A stretch of 44,805 nt of DNA. It comes from Inhella sp. GTDB lineage: Bacteria > Pseudomonadota > Gammaproteobacteria > Burkholderiales > Burkholderiaceae_C. Location: assembly GCF_027532025.1 (NCBI RefSeq), contig NZ_JAPZSY010000079.1, positions 1-44,805 on the forward strand, given 5' to 3'. This document shows positions 8,571-15,459 of the stretch, piece by piece (the first letter of the stretch is position 1; every line of letters begins with the position of its first letter). The notes beneath the pieces are model-generated. The model saw only the letters and a list, made by a program, of their open reading frames with translations, ran no database searches and was not told where the DNA came from. The translations under genes and the position numbers were made by a program.

Positions 8571-9497
8571 TCAGCGGGTTTTGAGAACGTCGGTGGGCGG
8601 GAAGAGTTGGGCGGGCGCGGCGCTGGCGGCCGGGCCCACCACCTTGCGGGCGCCACGGGTGTCGGTGCCGCTGGCCTGGGGCGCGTCCAGCGCGTGGCCT
8701 GTGGGGTCGGTCAGCAGCGCGATGATGGGCCGCAGCGGGTCGCGCGTGCGCTCGGTCACCATGGCTTGTTCGCCACTGCCCAGGGCAACCAAGCTGCCGG
8801 GCGGGTACAGGCCCATGGTGGTGACCACGGTGGCACCGAAGTGGTTGGCACTGCGGTGGCGGAAGATGGCCTCGGCGGCCTTGGGGCTGAGCATGGCGGT
8901 GCGGCCGGCGCGCGGGCTCATCTTGGCGCAGAAGACGTCGCAGGTGCGCAGCAGGTCGGCCATCTCGCCGGTGCTGGCCAAGCCCAGCGGGTAGCCTTTG
9001 CCGCCCGGTTGCTCGTGGTGCTCGGCCACGGCGGCCAGGCAGAGTTCGTCGCTCACCCCCAGGCTGCGCAGCAGGTGGGCGCTGTCGGTGGGGTGGTTGC
9101 GGATGCGCGTTTGCTGGTCGGCGTCCAAGGGGGCAGCCTGCTGCGCCAGGGTGGTTTGCAGGTCGGTCACGGCGATGTTCATCGTCAAGGCCGCCTGCAG
9201 GGCGGACAGCCGCTTGGCCAGCACCCACTCCTTGCGGTTGACCACCAGCCACACCACGCAGGCGGTGTGCAGGGAGTGCAGGGCGCCGTAACGGGCCAGC
9301 TTGTCGGGGCTGATGCGCACCACCTCGAACACGCCCAGGTCGGTGTCCTGGCTCATCAGGTCGTCGATCTGCTTGGCCACGTCCTTCAGGGCCTGTGGGA
9401 AATCGGCCGCTGCCTGGGGGAACAGCAACAAGCGCTCGAGCGTGTCGGCCAACTGCTGCCACGTGTGCCAGCGGGCCAGGGTGGGGTGATCGGACAT
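8571..9497 (-). CDS. Degenerate HD-GYP domain protein
   Basis: 308 residues, cytoplasmic, no signal peptide. The region around 60-200 follows the HD-GYP phosphodiesterase fold: LHSLHTACV, then a helix where HD is expected, then HP..SAHLLRSLG, then AEHHEQPGGKGYPLGL near 158-175. The HHE and GYP parts are kept, but the metal-binding HD pair is replaced by Met-Asn (ALTMNIAV, near residue 105). Loss of HD normally abolishes c-di-GMP hydrolysis, so this is more likely a binding or scaffold protein (inference). The Pro/Ala-rich tail has no motif. The ATG at 9497 is preferred over one 10 codons upstream. Confidence 0.8.
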   Translation of the reverse strand: MSDHPTLARWHTWQQLADTLERLLLFPQAAADFPQALKDVAKQIDDLMSQDTDLGVFEVVRISPDKLARYGALHSLHTACVVWLVVNRKEWVLAKRLSALQAALTMNIAVTDLQTTLAQQAAPLDADQQTRIRNHPTDSAHLLRSLGVSDELCLAAVAEHHEQPGGKGYPLGLASTGEMADLLRTCDVFCAKMSPRAGRTAMLSPKAAEAIFRHRSANHFGATVVTTMGLYPPGSLVALGSGEQAMVTERTRDPLRPIIALLTDPTGHALDAPQASGTDTRGARKVVGPAASAAPAQLFPPTDVLKTR

Positions 9498-9585
9498 GGG
9501 GGCTTCCTGCAAGTGCGGCACCCCCAACCATAGGCCCCTGGGGCGTTTGTGTCACCGGGGTTCTCCAGCGCTGTTGCGACCTTGG

Positions 9586-10596
9586 TCACGCGCCCGACGG
9601 CACCAGCGCCCGGGTGGCGGCCTGGCGGCAGAGGGTGTCGTCCAGGCCCCGGTGGGCCCAGTCCCAGGCGGCGTGGGTCAGTTTGATGGCGTGCGCGTCG
9701 GGGTGGGTCCGGGCCAGGGCCAAGAGCCGGGGCCAGGCCCAGGGGGCTGGGGAGTCGGCCTGGGTGTCGCGCTCGCCATGCCACGCGCTGGCCAGGGCGG
9801 CCGCGGCCCAGTGCTGGCTGAAGGCACGCAGGGCGGGCGTGAGCTGCGCTGGAGCCAGGTGGGGGCCCAGCACGGCCATCGCGCGGCAGGCCGTGACGGC
9901 GTGCAGCAAGGTGAAGTCGCCGCTGGCGGCGTAGGCCGTCAGGGCGGCCGTCGCCAGGTCCTTCAAGGTCGAACCGCGCAGGCGCAGCCTGGGGGCCCAG
10001 CGCTGGAAGCCCGGGTCGGCGGTCCAGGCTTGCATGCGGGCGGCGATCCAGGCACGGGGCCAAGGCGTGGGCCGCGGCAGGGCGCGCAAGGCCGACTGCC
10101 AATCGGCCCAGTCCAACTCGGGCCCGGGCGACGCGGGGGCGGGCCCCAGGGCCTGGTCGCGCTGCCGCCACCAGGCCAAGGCCAGGGCCAACTCGCCGGC
10201 ATGCCCCGACTCCCAGGCATGGGCGGTGCGGATCAGGCCGTGGAAGGCCGCCGCCCCGGCGTGGGCCATGCGCTCGGGCAAGCCATCGGCCAGCACCGCC
10301 CGGGCGCCTTCGGCCGCGATGCGTTGGCGCAGTTCGGCTTCGTCGCGGTCCAGCGCGGGCCAAGCCGCGCGCGGCGGCAGGGTCTGGCGCTCGTGCCCGT
10401 CGAACGCGGCGAGCTCGGCCGCCGAGGCGCCCAAGGCCGAGAGGGCGTGGAGGGCCATGGGCCAGTGGCTGGCGTAGGCCGGTCCGGGTCCGGTGTGCGC
10501 GGTCTTCGCGTCGACGTACTCGGGCGCGAGCGCCAGCCCGGCGTCGAGCCAAGGGTGCAGCTCGGCCGCTGCCTGGGGGAGGGCGGCCGTGCTCAT
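9586..10596 (-). CDS. Questin oxidase-like protein (DUF4243 family)
   Basis: 336 residues, no export signal. Conserved-looking blocks with histidines (ASHWPMALHAL near 42-52, then AFHGLIRTAHAWE near 117-130) match the questin-oxidase-like family, named after a fungal Baeyer-Villiger-type enzyme of anthraquinone metabolism (family knowledge). The bacterial substrate is unknown. The start overlaps the stop of the VOC gene by 4 bases (ATGA), so the two are translationally coupled. Together they are transcribed away from soxR, suggesting a response to redox-cycling aromatic compounds such as quinones (inference). Confidence 0.75.
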   Translation of the reverse strand: MSTAALPQAAAELHPWLDAGLALAPEYVDAKTAHTGPGPAYASHWPMALHALSALGASAAELAAFDGHERQTLPPRAAWPALDRDEAELRQRIAAEGARAVLADGLPERMAHAGAAAFHGLIRTAHAWESGHAGELALALAWWRQRDQALGPAPASPGPELDWADWQSALRALPRPTPWPRAWIAARMQAWTADPGFQRWAPRLRLRGSTLKDLATAALTAYAASGDFTLLHAVTACRAMAVLGPHLAPAQLTPALRAFSQHWAAAALASAWHGERDTQADSPAPWAWPRLLALARTHPDAHAIKLTHAAWDWAHRGLDDTLCRQAATRALVPSGA

Positions 10597-10997
10597 GCCC
10601 GCAGCGCCGGGGTCGGCCAGGTCAGCTCGAAGGGGTTGCCGTCGGGGTCGCTGAAGTACATCGACTGCATCAGGCCGTGGTCCACCACCGCAGGGCGCTG
10701 GGGCAAGTGCGCCGCCAAGTGCGCTTGCCAGGCGGGCCAGCCGTCGGCCGGGATGCGCAGGGCGATGGTGCCGCCCCGGGGCAGGGCCGCGGCGGGCGGG
10801 CGTTCGAACAGGGCCAGGTGCAGCACGCCGGCGGGGTCGCTCACCGTGAGTGGCCCGCCGTCGGTCGCCCAGTGGGCCAGGGCCTCGACGCGCAGCAGGC
10901 CCAGCACCTGGGCGTACCAGCGCTCGGCGCGGGGGCGGTCGTTCACGTGCAGGTGCAGGTGGTCGATGGCGGTGAACGTGGGGACGGGGGCGCTCAT
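10593..10997 (-). CDS. VOC-family (glyoxalase/dioxygenase fold) protein
   Basis: 134 residues, the usual size of a single vicinal-oxygen-chelate domain. The first half has DHLHLHVNDRPRAERWY, with His as likely metal ligand, and the second half ends SMYFSDPDGNPFELTW, the classic VOC closing motif with a Glu ligand. Activities in the family range from lyase to dioxygenase to drug binding; the sequence does not decide. It is the first gene of a two-gene unit with the questin oxidase-like gene, and its promoter region carries the SoxR/MerR-type operator. Confidence 0.85.
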   Translation of the reverse strand: MSAPVPTFTAIDHLHLHVNDRPRAERWYAQVLGLLRVEALAHWATDGGPLTVSDPAGVLHLALFERPPAAALPRGGTIALRIPADGWPAWQAHLAAHLPQRPAVVDHGLMQSMYFSDPDGNPFELTWPTPALRA

Positions 10998-11025
10998 GGG
11001 GGCTCCGATAACGATGAAGTGGCGC

Positions 11026-11057
11026 TATCGTGCAAGTTCAAGTGAACTTCAAGTCAA
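11026..11057 (-). promoter_or_regulatory. MerR/SoxR-type operator and promoter between soxR and the VOC gene
   Basis: A perfect inverted repeat AAGTTCA-AG-TGAACTT lies at 11034-11049. On the minus strand it sits between a -35 box TTGACT (complement of 11052-11057) and a -10 like ACGATA (complement of 11026-11031), with a 20-base spacer. Overlong spacers of 19-20 bases with the palindrome inside are the hallmark of MerR-family activated promoters (family knowledge). It points toward the VOC/questin-oxidase unit. Confidence 0.6.
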
Positions 11058-11064
11058 GCCCCGC

Positions 11065-11565
11065 ATGAACGCTTCACGCAAGACCATCGCTGCGCCCCGT
11101 CCCACCCCTCCCGGCCGTGCAGCCGCCCCGATGCCGATTGGAGAGTTGGCGCGCCGGTCCGGGGTGGCGGCCAGCGCTTTGCGCTTTTACGAGGCCGAGG
11201 GCCTGATCCACGGCAGCCGCAGCCCCAGCGGCCGGCGGCAGTACCCACGGGACACCTTGCGGCGCGTGGCTTTCATCCGCGCCGGGCAGCGGGTGGGCTT
11301 GAGCTTGGACGAGCTGCGCCAAGCCCTGGCCGGCTTGCCCGAGGGGCGGACGCCCACCAAGGCCGACTGGGAACGTCTGGCTCGCCATTGGCATGCCCTG
11401 CTGGACGAGCGCCTGGCCCTGCTGCAGCGCTTGCGCGACACCCTGGGCGGCTGCATCGGTTGCGGCTGCCTGTCGCTCAAGGCTTGTGCGCTCTACAACC
11501 CGGACGACGCGGTGGCGGCGCGGGGGCCCGGGGCGCGGCGCTTGATGTGGGGCGAGCCGCTGTAA
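11065..11565 (+). CDS. soxR: Redox-sensing transcriptional activator SoxR
   Basis: 166 residues. An N-terminal MerR helix-turn-helix (PIGELARRSGVAASALRFYE), a dimerisation helix, and near the C-terminus four cysteines at about 130, 133, 135 and 141 with CX2CXCX5C spacing in CIGCGCLSLKAC, the [2Fe-2S] site of SoxR. Oxidation or nitrosylation of the cluster by redox-cycling compounds activates bound promoters. ATG 11065 is taken; ATG 11131 would remove a 22-residue extension and is also plausible. It is divergent from the VOC/questin-oxidase unit across a 67-base region holding the operator. No soxS is nearby, as usual outside enterics. Confidence 0.93.
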   Translation: MNASRKTIAAPRPTPPGRAAAPMPIGELARRSGVAASALRFYEAEGLIHGSRSPSGRRQYPRDTLRRVAFIRAGQRVGLSLDELRQALAGLPEGRTPTKADWERLARHWHALLDERLALLQRLRDTLGGCIGCGCLSLKACALYNPDDAVAARGPGARRLMWGEPL

Positions 11566-11589
11566 GGCGGGGCGGCAGCCTCCCAGGCC

Positions 11590-13965
11590 TCAGCGCCCCC
11601 GCGGATCGCCCAAGTGGCGACGCAGCCAGTTCGACATTTCCCACTGCACCTGCCCGGCGGCCTCGCGGCTGACCAGGGTGTGCCCCTCCAGGGGCAGCAC
11701 GGTCAGGCGCACGGGCTGGCCCAGGCCCGCCAGGGCGTGGTAGAGCCTTTCGCTTTGCAGCACGGGGGTGCCGCTGTTCGGGTCTTGCTCGCCGTGCAGC
11801 AAGAGCAGGGGCTCGCGGATTTGGTTGGCGAACAGCAGCGGCGACAGGCGCAGGTAGGCCTCGCGGGCCTCCCAAAGGTTGCGCCGCTCGCTCTGGAAGC
11901 CAAAGGGCGTGAGCGTGCGGTTGTAGGCGCCGCTGCGCGCGATGCCGGCCTTGAAGAGGTTGGTGTGGGCCAGCAGGTTGACGGCCGTGAACGCGCCATA
12001 GCTTTGCCCGCCGATGGCCAAGCGCCGCACGTCCACGCTGCCCAGTTCGTCGGCTTTGTCCACGATGGCGCGGGCGTTGCGCTGGATCTGTTCGAGGAAG
12101 GTGTCGTTGACGGTCTTGGTGTCGCCCACGATGGGCATGGTGGCGTCGTAGATGACCACGTACCCATCCAAGGCCAGCCAGGCCGGGCTGCCGGGCGGCG
12201 GCCACTGGTTGCGATCGCTGGGGGCGGCCTGCTGGCTGGCGAGTTGCCCGTCGGCGTATTCCAGGGGGTAGGTCCACACCAAGGCCGGCCGCTTCTGCCC
12301 CTCTTGCCAGTCGGGCGGCAACACCACCCAAAAACTCATGTCGACGCCGTCGTCGCGTTTGAAGGTGACGAACTCTCGGCGCAGGGCGCGCACGGGCGCG
12401 GGGGGCTCGGGGGCGGCCGTCAGCGCGGTCCACTGCGCCCCTTCGCGAACGCCCCATTGGCGGGCGTCCAGCGGTCGCTCGATTTGGGTCAGCAGGCGTT
12501 TGCCGTCCAACCACTGCAGCGGCAGCTCGAGTTGGTTGTCGGCCTGGAACACGCGCTGCACCGGCACGTCTTTGACCTGGTAGCGGTCGAGGAAGGGGCG
12601 CTCGCCCTTGGCGGTGTGGCCCGCCCCCACGAACCAGAAGCTGCCGTCGGCGCCGGTGTGCACCACGCGCTGGCCGCTGGGGGCGGTGCGCATGAGGGGC
12701 AGGCCGGGATGGCGGGCGCGTTCGCGCACCGAGTATTCGACCAAGGTGCGGCTTTGCAGGCCGTTGAGCGGCAGCAGGTAGGTGCGGGTCCAGGCGCGGG
12801 CGCGGTCGATTTCGGTGAGCAGGGCGTGGGCGCCGTCTTCCAGGAAGCGCAGCCGGGCGAAGCGGTGCGGCATGCGCTGGATTTCCTCGGCCTCGCCCGT
12901 GTAGGGCGCGGCCAAGCGCATCACGCGGTCGCGGTACGCCACCTTGGCCTGGGGGTTGCCGCCGTCCAGGGCCTCCACCCAGTACAGGCTGGCGTCGCGC
13001 GTGGGTGCGCCATAGAACACGCGCGGGCCGGGCAGGGTGCCGTCCACGGGCACGCCCAACCTTGCGGGCAGCTTGGCGATCTCGCGCAGCACGCGGCCCT
13101 GGGCGTTGCGCAGCTCGACCACCTGCGGAAAGTCGTCCCAGGTGAGCAGGCGCGGGAAGGGGCGCGCCAAGCGCTCGGTCAGCAGGGCCTGGCCTTCGCC
13201 CAGCACCGTCAGGCTGGCGAACAGGCCGGGCTCGCCCAGGCGCTGAAAGCTGGCGCTGGGCAGGTTCACGCGCACCACTTGGCTGCGCGCCAGGTGCTCG
13301 AACAGTGCGCTGTCGTAGTCGTTGCGCAGCAAGCCGGTGTGCGGCGGTTCGGGCGAGCCGCGGCCGCTGTGTTCTTGGCTTTCGGGGCCCGGCAGGGGCT
13401 CGCGTGGCGGTGTGCCGGCGTTGGCCGGCACGGCCAGCACGAGCAGCTCTTGGGCGTTCCACCACACCAGGTCGCCGTCGCTGAGCACGTTGTTCAGGCG
13501 CAGGCCCGGCACCGGCTGAGGCTCGCCACCGGCGCTGCGCCCCACCCACAGCTCGGTCGACCATTCGGTGCGGCGCTGCAGCACGTAGAAGCGCCCATCG
13601 GGCGAGAACTGGAAGCCGTGCCACGTGCCGCCCGCGGGCAGGGTGACGGCGCGCTCGCTGCCAGCGCGCGCGTCGGTGGCGCGCAGGGCCAGGCTTTGCA
13701 GGGCTTGGCTGGGCAGGCCGCTGCGGTTGTTGGCTTCGAAACGTGCGCCGGCGAGCCGCTGCAGGGGGCGCGCCAACTCGGCCAGGGGCACGTAGCGCCG
13801 GGGTTCCACCAGGGCCAACCAGCGACTGTCGGGCGAGGCCTGCACGCGCAGCGGCAGTCGGGCGTCGAGCGCGGCCTGCACCGCCGTCGACGGTTGGCGG
13901 TAGCCGTCGGCCCAGGCGGGGTTCAGCGCCAGCCACAGTGCCAGCAGGGCCAGCAGCGCTTTCAC
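11590..13965 (-). CDS. S9-family (prolyl oligopeptidase-type) secreted serine peptidase
   Basis: 791 residues with a signal peptide (first 19 residues, ending PAWA). The N-terminal ~500 residues are a beta-propeller-like region. The C-terminal alpha/beta-hydrolase domain has GGQSYGAF (nucleophile Ser near 654), HGEQDPN (Asp near 726) and EGHTL (His near 759), the expected order of the catalytic triad. It would cut small peptides in the periplasm or outside the cell. The start is GTG at 13965, overlapping the stop of the upstream AEC-like gene by 4 bases (GTGA), so the two are likely co-translated. Confidence 0.9.
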   Translation of the reverse strand: MKALLALLALWLALNPAWADGYRQPSTAVQAALDARLPLRVQASPDSRWLALVEPRRYVPLAELARPLQRLAGARFEANNRSGLPSQALQSLALRATDARAGSERAVTLPAGGTWHGFQFSPDGRFYVLQRRTEWSTELWVGRSAGGEPQPVPGLRLNNVLSDGDLVWWNAQELLVLAVPANAGTPPREPLPGPESQEHSGRGSPEPPHTGLLRNDYDSALFEHLARSQVVRVNLPSASFQRLGEPGLFASLTVLGEGQALLTERLARPFPRLLTWDDFPQVVELRNAQGRVLREIAKLPARLGVPVDGTLPGPRVFYGAPTRDASLYWVEALDGGNPQAKVAYRDRVMRLAAPYTGEAEEIQRMPHRFARLRFLEDGAHALLTEIDRARAWTRTYLLPLNGLQSRTLVEYSVRERARHPGLPLMRTAPSGQRVVHTGADGSFWFVGAGHTAKGERPFLDRYQVKDVPVQRVFQADNQLELPLQWLDGKRLLTQIERPLDARQWGVREGAQWTALTAAPEPPAPVRALRREFVTFKRDDGVDMSFWVVLPPDWQEGQKRPALVWTYPLEYADGQLASQQAAPSDRNQWPPPGSPAWLALDGYVVIYDATMPIVGDTKTVNDTFLEQIQRNARAIVDKADELGSVDVRRLAIGGQSYGAFTAVNLLAHTNLFKAGIARSGAYNRTLTPFGFQSERRNLWEAREAYLRLSPLLFANQIREPLLLLHGEQDPNSGTPVLQSERLYHALAGLGQPVRLTVLPLEGHTLVSREAAGQVQWEMSNWLRRHLGDPRGR

Positions 13966-14261
13966 AGCCGCACCCCCAGGAGCCAGGCCAAGCAGGGCAA
14001 GGTGAACACCGCGCAGGCGGTGGTTTGCAAGGGGGTGCGCGACACGGCCGGATCATCGCCCCCCACGCGCTGCGCGAGCAAAGCCACATGGGCCGCGCTG
14101 GGCAAGGCGCAGGCCAACACCAGGGCGGTGGCGCTCGAGGCATCGAGCCAGCCCTGCCGAGCCGCCCATTGCGCCCCCAGCCACCCCAGCCACCGCCCCA
14201 AGGCGTGCCCCAGGCCGATCAGCAGAAAGAGGGGCAGGCACAGGGCCAAGACGGCGAGCAT
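13962..14261 (-). CDS. Very short AEC-like (auxin efflux carrier family) membrane protein
   Basis: 99 residues. The first ~25 residues resemble the N-terminal helix of AEC permeases (LPLFLLIGLGHALGR). Residues ~45-99 resemble the family's C-terminal end (ACALPSAAHVALLAQRVGGD, then a final helix). AEC permeases normally have about 300 residues and ten helices, so about 200 middle residues are missing. Either an internal deletion made a remnant or this is an unrelated small membrane protein. The frame is open and coupled to the S9 peptidase by a 4-base overlap, which argues that it is still translated. Confidence 0.5.
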   Translation of the reverse strand: MLAVLALCLPLFLLIGLGHALGRWLGWLGAQWAARQGWLDASSATALVLACALPSAAHVALLAQRVGGDDPAVSRTPLQTTACAVFTLPCLAWLLGVRL

Positions 14262-14300
14262 GGCGCCAGTATCGCGATGTGGGCCCCTAACATCGTGCCC

Positions 14301-15440
14301 ATGACTGCCCCCCCCACTCTCGGCCAGCCCGGCGACCGCCTGGGCGTTTGGTGCCTGGATCGTCCTTTGGCGCCGGCCCCTTCGGGCCATTGGTGGCGGG
14401 CGTCGCACAGCAAGTCGGGCCAAGCCGTGCTCGTTCTGCTGTACGCCGACCCCCGCGACGCGGGTGCCGTGTTGTTGCGCATGGCGGGCAGCGTGGGCCA
14501 GCCTTGGAACCATCCCGACATCGCGTGGCCGCTGGATTCGGGCGTCAACGCCTTGAACCAACCCTATGTGGTGATGCCCTGCTTGGGCGGGCAGCCCTTG
14601 GTCGCCGCCTTGGGCGACGCGTCGCTGCGCCGCCGCTTGGAGTGGGTGATGCAGCTGTGCGAGCTGCTGCTGCTGGCGCAGCAGGAGGGGCTGTCGCTGG
14701 TCGAGCTCGACCCGAGCTTGTTGTGGGTGGGCCCCCAACAGCAGTTGCGCTTGCATGGCTTGGCCCTGGTGCCCGAGCATGCCGGTGCGTTGCAGATGGG
14801 CAGCCTGCAGGGCCACATTGCCCGGGCCGCCCAAGCCCTGCAAAGCCCGCAGGCCGTGCCCGGCGCGGCCGGAACCCCGGCCGATCAGGCCTACCGCGTG
14901 GGGCGATTGATGGCCTGGTTGGTGACCGGCCGCTGGGGGACGGACGGCCACGAGGCCAGCAGCCTGGCGCCATCGCAAACCTTGCTGCAGTGGCTGACCT
15001 TGCGCGACGAGGCGCGCGAGGCCTTGGGCGATTTGCTGCGACGCACCGCCGCCGAGGACCCGGCGGAGCGGCCGGCTGATCTCGTCGTGTTGGGCGAAGC
15101 CATCGAGTCCTGGCTGGACGACGCCGGCAGCGTGGGCAGCGGTGCGGTGCCGCTGGATGCGCTGCCCTCGTCGTCGCCCGCTCCTGCGCCCGCGCCAGCG
15201 CCAGCGCCCCGCCTCTCGCCGGCGCCCACCGAGCTGGCGGACCCTCCCTCAGGGCGCGGCGCGTCCACGCGGCCGCGAGCCCCGTCCCGCTCGCGCTCGG
15301 GCTCGCGCTCCACGCGCCGGCCTCCGGCGCCACCGGCCGTCGAACCCTCCAGCGAAGTCGCGCGCCGCATCGGGCTGGCCCTGGCGCTGATCGTGGGGGC
15401 GGCCGCCCTGGTGGCCGGGCTTTGGTCCTGGTGGCGCTGA
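14301..15440 (+). CDS. Membrane-anchored pseudokinase (degenerate Ser/Thr kinase-like protein)
   Basis: 379 residues. Residues ~1-265 follow the outline of a bacterial Hanks-type kinase: a WWRASHSKSGQ strand pair, VGQPWNHPDIAWPLD like the helix C/strand region, PYVVMPCLGGQPL as hinge, and a C-lobe helix ending DPAERP. Key residues are absent: no VAIK Lys, the HRDLKPxN position reads VELDPSLLWV, and the DFG position is HGLAL. It should therefore not phosphorylate. A Pro/Ala-rich and then Arg/Ser-rich linker (~285-350) leads to one C-terminal membrane helix (~360-378). The next gene starts 19 bases downstream. Confidence 0.65.
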   Translation: MTAPPTLGQPGDRLGVWCLDRPLAPAPSGHWWRASHSKSGQAVLVLLYADPRDAGAVLLRMAGSVGQPWNHPDIAWPLDSGVNALNQPYVVMPCLGGQPLVAALGDASLRRRLEWVMQLCELLLLAQQEGLSLVELDPSLLWVGPQQQLRLHGLALVPEHAGALQMGSLQGHIARAAQALQSPQAVPGAAGTPADQAYRVGRLMAWLVTGRWGTDGHEASSLAPSQTLLQWLTLRDEAREALGDLLRRTAAEDPAERPADLVVLGEAIESWLDDAGSVGSGAVPLDALPSSSPAPAPAPAPAPRLSPAPTELADPPSGRGASTRPRAPSRSRSGSRSTRRPPAPPAVEPSSEVARRIGLALALIVGAAALVAGLWSWWR

Positions 15441-15459
15441 GCGCGGCTTGGCCCCGGTC

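Noticed and set aside
6158-8584. An 808-codon open frame on the plus strand
   Set aside because: Antisense to the TPR and ABC exporter genes, whose motifs are complete on the minus strand; the plus frame is compositionally biased and matches nothing.
11614-14304. An 896-codon plus-strand frame
   Set aside because: Antisense to the S9 peptidase, which has its signal peptide and catalytic triad on the minus strand.
15180-15330. Repetitive GC-rich stretch that looks like a repeat array
   Set aside because: It is the Pro/Ala and Arg/Ser linker of the pseudokinase; there are no regularly spaced identical repeats, so it is not a CRISPR array.
14301-15440. Active Ser/Thr protein kinase
   Set aside because: The ATP-binding Lys, catalytic HRD Asp and metal-binding DFG Asp are all missing in the positions where they are expected.
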